Source: Syngnathus acus (Eukaryota > Chordata > Actinopteri > Syngnathiformes > Syngnathidae). Taken from it: 64,000 nt of DNA. The translations under genes were made by a program, and so were the position numbers. Location of the stretch: assembly GCF_901709675.1 (NCBI RefSeq), contig NC_051092.1, positions 13,144,491-13,208,490 of the forward strand, read 5' to 3'. The notes under the pieces were generated by a model that saw nothing but the letters and a program-made list of their open reading frames with translations, was not told the origin of the DNA and did no database searches. This document shows, piece after piece, positions 13,746 through 24,586 of this stretch (position 1 is the stretch's first letter; each line of letters starts with the position of its first letter).

Positions 13746-15041
13746 CCTTCCATCATCAAAGTTCCATCACTGGTGGAACCGGTGCCAAGGAAGCCTGTGA
13801 AGAGATGGAACTTCCGAAAAGCCAAATGGGAGTCGTATACTGAGGAGACGGAAAGGAGGTCTGCCGGCCTGCCAGACCCAGAGTCCACAGATGTGGAAGC
13901 AGCCTATGCAGCCTACTGCCAGGTCCTCCTGCGTGCGGCAAAGAAGACCATCCCACGTGGGTACAACAGGAACTACATCCCAGGCTGGGATGGGGAGTGT
14001 AGCCGCCTCCTGAGGGAACACCAGAGAGCCAGCTCCAGAGAAGAGGAGGACGCAACGGCAGCAGCACTGCTCGAAAAGCTGGACGCCACCCGCAAGGCGA
14101 GATGGACAGAAGTCATTGAATCAATCGACTTCACCCATTCCAGCCTCAAGGCGTGGCAGACCATCAACCGGCTCACAGGCAGAAATACACCAGCCCACAG
14201 ATGCCCAGTCACTGCAGACTCCATTGCCTCCCAACTCCTGAAGAATGGCCGCTTCCCGGATGCAGACAAAGACTTTGCACGACTAATATCACGTGAGGTG
14301 TCTTGCATCTCAAGAGCGGCCAACGTCGATTTCAATCTCTCGGGAGCCTTTACAGCAGAGGAACTCAGTGAGGCCATTAGCAAGCTAAAGCCGGGCAAAT
14401 CCCCGGGCCGTGACATTCACCCGGAGTTCGTCATCCACCAGGGCCCAACAACATCGAGATGGCTTAAAGCTTTCTTCACGTCATGCTACCGGAGATTAAA
14501 GCTCCCGAAGATCTGGGGCAGGGCCTCCGTGATAGCTCTGCTGAAGCCAAACAAAGATGTGGAGGACCCCAAGTCATACAGGCCCATCTCACTGCTGAGT
14601 GTCCCATTTAAGATCTCGGAAAGAATGATACACAGCCGCATAGAGCCAGTGGTGGACTCACAACTCCCACGGGAACAAGCTGGTTTCCGTCGCGGAAGGT
14701 CAACAGCAGACCAGATTACCCTACTCTCCCAAGACATCGAGAACAGCTTCCAGGATAAGGAGAAAGCTGGAGTGGTAAACCTGGACTTAACTGCCGCATA
14801 TGACACCGTGTGGCACCGGGGACTCCACCTGAAGCTGCTGAGGACCATACCGGACCGGCACATGGTGCAGTTCATTATGGAGACGCTTTCCAACCGCAGC
14901 TTTACTCTCCAAACCAGCAGTGGGCAGTGCAGTAGGCTCCGTAGACTGAGGAGCGGGGTACCGCAAGGGTCAGTTCTCTCACCAACACTATTTAACATCT
15001 ATATATACGACCTACCGGACACAGCATCCAGAATCTCGGAA
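13746..15041 (+). pseudogene. Reverse transcriptase domain of the LINE, N-terminal part
   Basis: In frame with the upstream endonuclease. RT landmarks in order are LKPGKSPGRD (near 14385), YRPISLLSVPFK (near 14580), EQAGFRRGRSTADQ (near 14675), motif A LDLTAAYDTVWH (near 14780) and motif B SGVPQGSVLSPTLFNIYI (near 14955). The RT stops making sense after DLPDTASRISE at 15041, where a second element begins. The catalytic YADD motif that should follow lies more than 700 bp away at 15766 in another frame, so no continuous RT can be made. Confidence 0.88.
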
Positions 15042-15761
15042 GTAAGATGGCGGCGCGTGCACACGCAGCGGCCTCTCTCTGTCCCGAACGGTGTTTTGTT
15101 TTGTCGTTTAATGTGGGTTTGTCCGCCAGTTTTGTGTGTTCGTCTCGTCGTACCGGGTTGTGCTACAAGTGCGGCGGGCTGGTTCTGCTCGACATCGGCG
15201 AAAGCGAGTTTTGTGGCGATCTGGACTTTGAAGCGGGGACATTAAAGGCGCTCGGTCTGCTCCGTCCTGGAGCGTCGCCGGACTCGCCTGCTATTCCTCC
15301 CCCGGTTGGGCGTCCGGGCCTGGCTGGCGGCCAACCCAGCTCGCCCGGCCATGCCTTCCATTCTTCTGGCGAACGTTCGATCGCTGGACATCAACATGCC
15401 TGCTGAGTTCTGCGGACCGGACAGTGCGTAGCTGCTGTGCATCTGGAGCGGATGGCGTGCTATCGGGCGGACCGGGCCATTGTACGAGGGGGAACATCGC
15501 GAGGAGGTGGACTGTGCGTCTACATCCGTGACGAATGGTGCCGGGACTTTGTTGTGGGATGCCAGCACTGCTCGCCACTGGCGAAGTTTGTGATCTCCAG
15601 GCTGTTGGGGTCCTGAACTCTCTCCCCGTTGTTTTACTTGTGTGTTAATCGTGTGCTGTGTCTCGTCACCGTGGGATAGGGGGAACGGTATTTCGGTTTC
15701 TTTGTGTGTCTTAGCATGAAGGAATTGACAATAAAGCTGACTCTGACTCTCTGACTCTCTG
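15042..15761 (+). mobile_element. Nested, internally deleted LINE inserted into the RT gene
   Basis: The sequence between the two halves of the host RT is unlike either side: GC-rich and beginning AAGATGGCGGCGCG. It carries three coding remnants. The first is an ATG frame (15047-15406) with a CYKCGG motif, as in an ORF1 or 5' segment. The second is a second ATG frame at 15351-15431 starting MPSILLANVRSLD, typical of the start of an APE endonuclease. The third, at about 15438-15617, contains YRADRAIVRGG and GGGLCVYIRDEWC, a more internal endonuclease segment. It ends with CAATAAAGCTGACTCTGACT and a short GACTCT-type repeat tail, as in LINEs of the CR1/L2 group. Nearly all of ORF2 is missing, so it is non-autonomous. 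Possible target duplication: GAAGTA on the left and GAAAGTA on the right. Confidence 0.8.
15351..15617 (+). pseudogene. Endonuclease fragments of the nested LINE
   Basis: The frame opening at 15351 reads MPSILLANVRSLD and ends at TAG 15429-15431. A different frame from about 15438 reads HLERMACYRADRAIVRGG and on to TGA at 15615-15617. Relative to a full LINE endonuclease the first dozen residues and a stretch from the first third are present, with the loop between them deleted and frameshifted and everything downstream lost. It cannot encode a working enzyme. Confidence 0.65.
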
Positions 15762-16855
15762 AAAGTATGGCTATGCAGACGACCTTGCCATCATGCTGAG
15801 TCGACCAACGTGGAAGGCGACGGAAGACGGCCTGAATGAAGACATGCGCACCATGGCAGCATACCTACAAAAGTGGCATCTCCAGCTCAGCGTTGGAAAG
15901 ACTGTTGGTGCATCATACCATCTCAGCACCAGGGAAGCAAGGAGAGAACTGGCAGTGAGCATTGAGGGCAAACGCCTGGAGGTTCAACAAGCCCCGAAGT
16001 ACCTCGGCGTGCGTCTGGATCGGACCCTATCCTTCAAACAACACCTCGAAGATCTGAAGGCAAAGGTGACATCCAGGGTTGCACTGATCCGCCGCCTTGC
16101 TGGAACAACGTGGGGAGCCTCTGCTAAGATCTTGCGGATATCAACCCAAGCGCTGGTCTTCTCTGCAGCAGAGTACTGCGCTCCAGTTTGGAACAGAAGC
16201 CCCCATGCCAAAAAGGTGGATGTGGCAATTAACAACGCCCTCCGAACTATAACAGGATGCCTGAAACCCACCCCTGTGTCCCTCCTGCCTGTCCTTGCGG
16301 GAATAGCGCCGGCCAACCTTCGGCGAGAGGCTGCCACCCTCGTTCTCGCCAGGAAGGCAAAAAATAACAACTGGCACATCCTGCACAACACTACAACAAC
16401 TCCAGCTCCACCTAGCAGACTCAAGGCACGCCACCCCTACAACATGGCAGCACAAGAGATGCTCAATTCCATCCCTGAAGACATTTCCAGAGATGCCTGG
16501 CTGGCAGCAGCTTGGAAGCAGGAGTGGGAGGCAGCTGGCCCCTCCCTCATGCACCGTTATGTCTGGGAACCAGGAGACGGCGCCATAGGAGGAGACGAAC
16601 TACCTCGCCAGCAGTGGACCACACTGAACCGCTTAAGAACTGGTGTTGGGCGCTTCAACACGTCTATGCGGCAGTGGGGACTGGCGGACAGTGCGGCATG
16701 CAAGTGCGGAGACCCCGAGCAGACAGCCGACGACATCATCAACACCTGCCCCCTATATAGACCACCCTCAGAGGCCGGCCTCTTCGACCTGGGACCAGAG
16801 ATGCTGGCGTGGCTCCACGACACCAAGTTGGAGCTCTGACGTTACACGAGAGAGA
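15762..16855 (+). mobile_element. APE-type non-LTR retrotransposon, 3' segment
   Basis: The right half of the outer LINE resumes with KYGYADDLAIM, the RT catalytic motif C, directly after the nested insert. The open frame runs to TGA at 16837-16839, followed by a short 3' end of purine repeats (GAGAGAGAGAGG) before ordinary AT-rich intron sequence. The 3' boundary near 16855 is approximate. Confidence 0.85.
15763..16839 (+). pseudogene. C-terminal RT and tail domain of the LINE ORF2
   Basis: Starts at the lysine before YGYADD and is open to its natural end. Landmarks: YADD catalytic aspartates (about 15772-15783), LQLSVGKT, the YLGVRLDRTLSFKQH thumb motif (near 16000), SAAEYCAPVWNRS (near 16165) and a C-terminal cysteine cluster CKCGDPEQTADDIINTCPLY (about 16700-16755). 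That cluster matches the C-x-C...H...C tail of jockey-like ORF2 proteins, but the usual His appears as Asp. This half has no stops or frameshifts, so decay of the outer element is modest; the nested insertion is the decisive lesion. Confidence 0.85.
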
Positions 16856-17824
16856 GAGGGGCCCAAAAAGAATTCTAACATTCTAAAATATGAATTTTTG
16901 AATACATGACATGTCAAAGGTGAACTAAATTAATGAAAAAGGCTTCGTATAAAAATCAGCAGCTTCATTCATCAAAATTCCAAAAAATGAATGCAGATTT
17001 TACAACTGATTACAGTGCAGGAACTGTCTCCCTCGAATTTTGAATATTAAATATTTATGGCTAAAAACATTTTTTCCTCGAAAATATGCATCTTTATCCA
17101 TCACAGAACACAATACTGCCAACATACTACCAAAAAAAAAGAATAAATAAATAAAAATTGTGTATGCTGCTGTAGCAACGATACCAACAAGAGCGCGCAT
17201 TTTATATTCACCATTACAACTGCAGTGCGATTTTTCTTTTTTTTTTAGACATTGCAGCCCCAGTCGTGCTATACGTCACACTAAGAGAGAGGGAATTTGC
17301 TTTGTGCGCACTCCAGCAACTGCAGCAGCAGTTACACGACTCCCTCCTCCCTCTTCCACATACAAATAGTGTTCACACACAGTGAAGCACCGGCTTCCTG
17401 GGGGCACGTGAGTGTGTCCATTGATTGAGCACATGCCCGCGGCACAACTAGCGACATCCTTGGATGCTGCTGTTGGCTGAGTGTGCAGGGGATGACATTG
17501 CCGAACCGGCCCACAGGTGGGCCTTCGGGGGGGCACTGCAGTTTATTTAATGCCAGCTAAGAAATGTCCCTCATATAGAGGGTCGGTGTCTAAGAGGTGG
17601 CCTCCTTGTGTCCTTCGCTAGCATGCACACCAACAAAAAAAAACTAAAATAATACTTCTCCAAAGTGATGTGCTGCTCTCCCGGATTTCAAGTGGCAACT
17701 GTGTTGAGAATCACTGCAATAGACAAATTCAGAGCAGAACTTGGAAAAGTATAACCCGCGGGCAACATCCGGCCCATCCTCAGTCGCTTACGAGACCACC
17801 GTAAAGCGGATTAAAGCAATGTTT

Positions 17825-17846
17825 GTGGTGGTGGTGGTGGGGGGGT
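17825..17846. repeat. (GGT)n / G-rich microsatellite
   Basis: A run of TGG/GTG triplets ending in seven or more G, read directly. Confidence 0.85.
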
Positions 17847-18079
17847 CATAATACTCAAACAAAAATTATTTTTCAAAGAAGTCTATAAACAATAGATGCA
17901 GAGATGTCAATAATAAATTTGACGAAACACTGACAATCTTGTGCCATTATGTTTCCAAAACAAGGAAAATACATCCACATGAGTTCATGATCACTTTCAG
18001 CACAATTGTGTGAATGCCAGGAGAGCTAACAGCTGCTTGGCTCATATGCGTGCTGGAATTTTGAAACTCACTTAAGCCC

Positions 18080-18099
18080 AAATAATAATAATAATAATA
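18080..18099. repeat. (AAT)n microsatellite
   Basis: Six AAT units in a row, read directly. Confidence 0.9.
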
Positions 18100-21000
18100 T
18101 AGAAGTATAATAAATCCACTTTTATTTGACGATTACTGTGTGGAATACTCGCATCTTCCCAGACTGCGTGCGTTTGCCTTTAAAAAAGCCCTGCCAATCT
18201 CGTGTCCTCGGACGACTCCTTTCAAGCGATTCTTACTGTTGTTTAAAAGGAGTAACATTGGTCAGGGCTGTTTGTGGTTAGCTATAAATGATGCCCCCAA
18301 TTAACCCCCATGACAACACAAAGGAAAAAAAGCCTTCTGGACCATGGAGGATGGCAGCTTTGTTCCGTTCGATACATGAAACATTATTCTGGAATGGTCC
18401 AACATGACATAACAAACATATTTCCAACAATACAAATAGTTTTTAAGGCAAACGCTTACAGGCACATATGTAAATGCATTCAGACACACATGCACACACA
18501 CAAACACGCGCAAAAGCACACATTGCTCGCATACACACTTTGCTTCCAGGAACATTCTGTTCACCTCAACTCAATTCTCTTATGCTAACTGACAATTGTT
18601 TTTGTCTTGAGCAGAAAGCAGACGAAACCACCGCATGTAACTGGATCTCTTCGAGAAAAATCCTGGATTGCGTTCAGTTTTTTGATTGTGTTCTAACGCT
18701 CAGTATTTCATAAGCTCCCGAGGTGTTAATACGCCAGTCAAGACAGGAGGCCCGTCGAGCACTTCCAGCTGCGTTGGGGTTTAGTCTGTGGTTTGAGGCT
18801 CAGCGTGGTTGTTGGGGGCGAATTCAACCTTGCGGCCTGCAGCAGATGGCAGCCATCAAGCTGCTGGCAACACGCACACTTGCTTACACACAATCACCCC
18901 TTCTGTAGTTTCCATAGTAAACGGTAGGAAGGCAGATAGATGAGCTTCATTGTCATGAGTTGTGGAGAAAAGGCCACGACTCGCTTCTGGAGCTGTGATA
19001 TGTCACGATTAAAACCAGCTCCTGAAAGTGACCCAAATGAGAGTACCGCAGTCACTATTCAATATAAATAAATAATAAACCGTTAATATTCTTACGATAT
19101 GCCGCTACGTTGACGTCAAAAGAGAATCAAAGATTAAACGATGCCCTACAACAAACGTTTACGACGAAAGCAGAAGGCGCACGATGATGAGTGGTTCGGA
19201 AAGGATGAAATGAGTCAAGTACTTGTGTTTTGTAGAGTTGCACGCAAGTTGTTGCTGTTCCTCGAGAATCCGATCAATGTCCGATCAACAGGAAGGAGAC
19301 GTTACCACCTTGAGAAAGCTGACAATTAAGCTTTTCCTTTGCTTTTGTATTATAACTCCAAAGCTTGCTTCACACCACAAAGAAACTCATATATGTAGAC
19401 AATTAATTAACACGTCAAAGCAACTGGTATATGAGATTGAGGGGAAACTAGTTTCAACTGGGCAAGATCACGGTCGCTGTGGGACTTGGAATTTGGGGGA
19501 TTTGAGAGCAAACCAATTGTTCCTCGTATCCCTCTGAGCATGCAACAATTTGAAATGTCAAAGTCCATCTTCAGTCACAAGTCTGTATTTTGTCAACTTG
19601 CAACATAAAGAAAGAAAGAAATCGACTTCCATAGAAACACAATTGTCAATGTCTACGTCAAGGGCTTTTACTTCATTTAGACCAATCAGCACCAATGATT
19701 GTGTTCGTTATCTGAGGTTGTGCTTTCTTAAAACTAACAATGATCAACTTCATTCTTGTTTGATAAAATCAATTCAAGCAGAGAAGCCGTATATAAATTC
19801 CTAACCAGGTTTGCTCGTAGAGTATCAACTGTTTAAAACCCGCCGACACGTCCTATTGGACTTTGATGTCAAATTATACAGTCCCTCCATTGCAGTGACA
19901 GATGCGACACAATAAATGGTATGAAACATCTAAGGCGACTGAATGATCAAAGGAATAGCAAAGCGATGGCAAGAAGAGTTTTTTTTTCTAGAACCAGAAA
20001 AAGTGTTGTGTGCCTTTATGCTGTGTGCGGCAAAACATGGAGAAGGTAACGAGCACAAATGAGAACAGAAGCAGAGGCATGATAAAAGTCAGGACAGACT
20101 ATGGTGAACTTACTCTTCCACAATTTGGGGGAGTAAGAGCACGCTTGCTGTTTTGCCTGGCTACCAAACAAAACCTCCATTGACCTACTTTCATTCTCCT
20201 CCACCGCTCGCCTCCTCGCACATGCACAGCTAATAAACTGGGACTGCGTGTGCCCCGGGAGCGAGAATGGCATCTTCCAATCATGAGACACACGACCCCG
20301 TGTTGGTTTCAGCTTCTGTTCATCTCACATCCGTTGTGCAAGCACTTTAAAAATGAAATTGCTCAACAAAAAAGTCTAAACTGAGGCAGTTGAGTTCCCA
20401 ACTAGGATGCTTTTTTTATGCGTGTTAAATCGGGCTTCCCCCCCTGACCCAAAACAATTGACTGCTAGTGGGTGCATCAAAACTAGTGGAACAGGAAACA
20501 TCTACTACAGCAGCAGTAATTGTGTTTGGATCTCATTCCACAGGAAGTCATTACCCACTACATAGAGTTCAAGAATATCTTGATCATCCAAGTTATGAAA
20601 GAATGTCCTCCTCTGGCTCTGAAAATATTTGTGTTGGTGTCAGAGGGAAGACTAAGAGCAGAGCCTGCCGTCAAAATGGGAAGTGTATTTTACAACAAGC
20701 GTTGTCAAGTCCCACGTCTGATCACTTTCTTTATGGCCTATTGTTTTGGGGGCAACATGACCCCCAGCCTACTTGACATCATTGTGGAGGAGTAGATTTG
20801 AATAGCTTGTACAAACCCTACCAGAAATGGTATACAGTAGTAAAGCGAGAACATAAACAACAAACTCAAGTATTCATAGCATCACATGTAGCAGAGGCCG
20901 CAATCCATGGAAAGCTTCAGAGGTAGACAACAATTAGAAATTCCTCAATGCGTCATTTATTTTCTAAGTAAACTGTTTTAGATGGAAACCATCAATCTGT

Positions 21001-22082
21001 GAGCCCTTTTCAAAAGGTCTATGAAAGAAAGAAACAAAAAAAGCCATCCGCATTATTCTTCAGCACTCGCCAACAAAGTGAACGATATCCTACTGCTAAA
21101 AGTCTCGACTTTATTAAACACCTCTGAGAGGAAACACACACACACGTTTGGTTTTGACACTTGACACACCTCTCGCCATGTGCTAGTCCCATTGTAACCT
21201 CACGTTGCGCTTCTGAGCCCCTGCGTGAGCGAGGCGATGACGGGCTCGGGTCACTATGGGCTTGTTTACACATTACAGACCACACGGACAAGAGACGCTT
21301 ACGACGGCATGTGTCGACCATGTGTGTCTCAATTACAGGCAGGTCGTGACTGGTCAACTGGCGAGGCCTGAGATGAGAGGCCCCCGGGTGCGCGGGGGAC
21401 GGGACGCTTCATCTATCAGGGCTGCTGGGAGGGAAAACGGATTCATCATCTTAACTAGATTGTGAGTCAAAATGCGGCGTGTGATTGCTGTGCAGATGAC
21501 GCCGCTTGTTCCATCACGCTCTGGTATAGCTTTGCAACGTCTCATCCGGGGTAAAATGCTTCATTTGTGTTAATTACATCAAGCAATATCTTTTTTTGTT
21601 TCAGGGTTATTTGGACTGGTATAGGAAACTGACTTCTGCATTATGTGCTTTAAAAGCATTGACAGAACAAATTACTGTACATATTTTTTTGGTGGGGTTT
21701 AATTCATGTGGCTATGGGTAGAGACCACAGGTTTGTGCTCTGTCAATAAATGAGTATATTCCACAAGATATTCTTGGGAATTCCCCAGTTTAACCCCGCT
21801 TAAAAACATGAGGATGTCGAATAATCAGCCATGTGTACACCTGCTTAGAAATGTGACATGTTTTTTGCAAGTGGATTGGAACCTTCTAACACGGAACTGC
21901 AGCTGAGATGTAGCTACAGAAAATAATACTGTTAAAATCGAAATAATTTTAGTAAAAATACTAAAAGTGTGCGTGTTTATATGTGTGTGACCACGAAGAA
22001 AACAAACAGGACCATTAAAGTGCTACTAGTACAGTTAGGGCACCTCTAAGTGGGCCGACTGACAGCCCAGCAGTACAGACAC

Positions 22083-22155
22083 ATGCGCACGCACGCACGC
22101 ACACACACACACACACACACAAACACGTACACACTCACACACACACACACACAAA
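22083..22155. repeat. (CA)n / (CACG)n compound microsatellite
   Basis: Begins with GCAC repeats and continues as interrupted CA repeats over about 70 bp. The open frame across it is a repeat artefact. Confidence 0.92.
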
Positions 22156-22507
22156 CTTACACAACTTTGATCACACTGAAAAGTCCCCCATTCACACATT
22201 CAGCACAGTCATTGATGTTCCACACACAGGAGCTGAAAGGAGTGTGAACGGGGCAGCATGCGGCGCATGGTCATTCCTCTTCTTTGAGGACTGAATGACT
22301 TAAAATTGTGAGGAAGTTATAATTATGCCTCCTTTTAATGTTATTAATTAGCAAATGAGGGAAATCATCCATTTTCATCACTATCAGAAAAGCACTGCTT
22401 CAAAATGAGAATTTGAGACATTTGACACAAAAGTTGTGCTACAGCTGAATACACATCTATTCATAAATATGAGATATATGGATGTACCTAAAGCATACAC
22501 GGTTGAG

Positions 22508-22529
22508 AATATATATATATATATATATA
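22508..22529. repeat. (AT)n microsatellite
   Basis: Eleven AT units, read directly. Confidence 0.9.
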
Positions 22530-22834
22530 CGTATATTCAATTCAATACAATTATTTATAAGAATTTAACGTATCAATTTAATGGAGGGGCACATATTCAG
22601 GTGAAAAATGCAAACAAAACAAAGCCTACAAAGTGAACCTGACAGTAGTAAAAAAAAAAAAAAAAGTGAATTGCCTCCTGAAAACTCATGTTCAACAATG
22701 TCACAGATCAAGTAGTAGAAAATATATGAAAATTGCTATGAAACGTTGAGGTTTGCACCAACAATTGCGTCCGCATGATTCTTCATAAAGCCTTCGCAAA
22801 ATGTGAACACAGTAAAGAGGTGAGCGTGGGGGGA

Positions 22835-22840
22835 TCCTAC
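22835..22840 (-). other. pde3a: pde3a exon 1 splice donor
   Basis: On the minus strand CAG|GTAGGA. The homologous protein motif ends exactly here and the frame beyond becomes unrelated sequence, so this donor decides the exon end. Confidence 0.88.
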
Positions 22841-23698
22841 CTGGTCCCGCTGGATGCATGGCAGAGAGGTCCTGCGATGTGACTTGCTGTTGGACTGACT
22901 GTGTGCCATGTCTGTGGATATCACCGAACTGGACCTCCTGCGCCTTTTAAATGTGGGGACGTCTTCCTTGGCTCCAGTCACAGGGGTGCAGCCCTCCTCG
23001 AGTGTCCCTTGACCTGCAAGGAGCCTGTCAGCATACCTCGCCAGGAGGATGCCCACGACCCCCAGCAGGTACACCACGTATGGCCTCCAAGCGGGTCGAA
23101 CCTTGTGCAGCGACAAGAGCGAGACGGCGCGCACGACGCTGACGACCACTGACGAGCCCCGGTCCAGGCGCGCTAGCATCAGTGCGCCGCCGGCCACACA
23201 CGCGAGCACCAGTGCGGCCGCTACTTCATGCGGACCGTCCAGGAGGCTCCACGCCGCAGCTTCGGCCAAGTGGAACACGGTGAGGAGCAAAAGAGCTGTT
23301 TGGAGCAGCACGCCGCAGTGGGTCAGGTAGACGCCGAGCCAAAAGAAGGCACACAGGACGCTGAGGAAAGGGGAGAGCGCAGTCCAGCAAGCGAGCAGCA
23401 ACTCCGCAAGACAGCCTGCGAGCGAGTGAGGACGAGAGCACGACTGCAGCTGCGGGAGTGCGCTTAACTCACAGCTCCACTGTGCGCACCTCAACAGTGC
23501 GGCCAGCACGAGCGCACACGCCGCGCAGCCCACTCCGCCGCAAGTCCACGCGTGGGCCCACGCCAGCCTCTCCCACGACGACGCGCGCTGTGCGTCGCGG
23601 CTCAGTGGGACGACACGCGTTTGCGCGTAACCGTTGCGGCTCGGCGCGCAGGCAGAGCCTTTTTCTGCAGCGCGCGACCGCTCCAAATGTGCAGGCAT
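22841..23698 (-). CDS. pde3a: pde3a coding exon 1 (membrane-anchoring N-terminus of cGMP-inhibited phosphodiesterase 3A)
   Basis: PDE3A hydrolyses cAMP (and cGMP, slowly) and is tethered to membranes by its N-terminal region. This exon encodes 286 residues from the first ATG (23698) after an in-frame TAA 18 bases upstream. Several hydrophobic segments lie near residues 53-70, 97-127, 130-152, 159-177 and 207-223 (NHR1 region). Diagnostic PDE3A motifs are LCAFFWLGVYL, AWRPYVVYLLGVVGILLARY, KRRRRSSSV and SKSHRRTSLPCI; the basic serine clusters match known PKA/PKB phosphorylation regions of mammalian PDE3A. The VGILLARY and KRRRRSSSV motifs fit PDE3A better than PDE3B as I recall them. The exon ends CGG-GAC-CAG before GTAGGA, a phase-0 donor at the position expected for PDE3 exon 1. 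The catalytic exons are outside the window or unrecognised. Teleost a/b copy not determined. Confidence 0.93.
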
Positions 23699-24180
23699 GG
23701 CCACAGGAAATTAGGGCGAGCCTGTGGTGCATCTACGGCGCTGTGTTCACGGAACACCGCTAAATAAACACACTATTGCGGGCGCGAGGACTGCAAGAGG
23801 GGTCTCCCGTTAGGCATTGTGACCCGCCGCCACTCCACTCTTATTTTCTTTTTTGCGCGTGGATCTGAAGCCTACCCTGCTTCTTGGCGCAAAACAGTCT
23901 CCCGTGTGTCATTGTTGCCCAAACGTTGCACCACAAAGGTCCCGCTATATCCGACCGTTGTCAAAGACACTCCCGTGCTCCGTGACTTTCGAGTGGGTGG
24001 ATGCGTCCGTCACTTTCCCAGAAGTGTCCGCCAGGTCGTGTCGAGGTTCACAAAGTCCGCTTGTCAGCCTCACCCCCAAACAAATCGTGAGCTCATTTCA
24101 CACCCCCGAATTCCGTCAAGGCACTGCCGTCAAAAGCCCCCCAAATCCAGTCTCAGCTCGCCCCGCAGGCGTCCTCACTA
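23080..24180 (-). promoter_or_regulatory. pde3a: CpG island over pde3a exon 1 and promoter
   Basis: CpG dinucleotides are dense from within exon 1 to about 450 bp upstream of the ATG, in contrast to the AT-rich surroundings. A CpG-island promoter is usual for this type of gene. No confident TATA box or single start site can be named; the 5'UTR length is unknown. Confidence 0.6.
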
Positions 24181-24554
24181 TATCAGCAATGTATTGAACT
24201 ATAGTGCAAAGCAAAACACCTCCTGTACGTAGATGTGAGAAATTCGAGTTTCATCTGTAAAAAATACAAACATTTTAAACAATAAAGCAAACACCCCATG
24301 GGAAAATAAACGTAATTTACTTCTAAACTTAATCTCACAGCTCGATTCAACTGGGTGAACGCCTCAAGTGTGTTTTGGGTTTTCATTTTTGTGTGCAATA
24401 CCAGCACAGAAGTTCAATGATGGCAGAAACGGAAGTCATTGCAATGATGCAGGTCGACGAGTGTAAATGGTAAACACAACAGGTTGGGTTGTTGGCGGAA
24501 GTGAGGATAAATTGATATGAATAATAAAAGACATTATTTATAAGACACTGTTAG

Positions 24555-24586
24555 ATGTGTGTGTGTGTATATATTATATATATATA
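24555..24586. repeat. (GT)n(AT)n compound microsatellite
   Basis: GT repeats pass directly into AT repeats. Confidence 0.88.

Larger units (their letters stand above)
13060..15041 (+). mobile_element. APE-type non-LTR retrotransposon, 5' segment (EN and N-terminal RT)
   Basis: This is the left part of a LINE lying antisense to pde3a inside its first intron. The EN-like domain begins near 13131 (motif LQLNVEGL), continues with QETH, VYKPPPS and DDFN, and ends at a Ser-His-His triad near 13735. The RT domain follows in the same frame after one TGA. No ORF1 or 5'UTR is seen upstream, so the copy is 5' truncated; its exact left edge is uncertain. The C-terminal motif past 16.7 kb and the overall layout fit the jockey/CR1 side of the APE LINEs, but the clade is not certain without a search. 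The right half resumes at 15762 after a nested insertion. Confidence 0.85.
16856..22840. other. pde3a intron 1, proximal part: no exon seen
   Basis: On the minus strand this directly follows the pde3a exon 1 donor, so its first bases are intronic by sequence; the rest is inferred intronic. It contains microsatellites (17825-17846, 18080-18099, 22083-22155, 22508-22529) and a short phrase CCCGCGGGCAACATCCGGCC near 17757 that resembles hAT-type fish repeats. No second pde3a exon was recognised. Confidence 0.65.

Noticed and set aside
13973-16826. Minus-strand open frames within the LINE
   Set aside because: Shadows of the plus-strand ORF2; no recognisable protein features.
22050-22247. 65-codon frame with many His-Thr repeats
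   Set aside because: Direct translation of a CA microsatellite.
22901-23767. Several plus-strand open frames across the pde3a exon 1 region
   Set aside because: They are antisense shadows of a GC-rich coding exon; only the minus-strand frame carries PDE3A motifs and a fitting splice donor.
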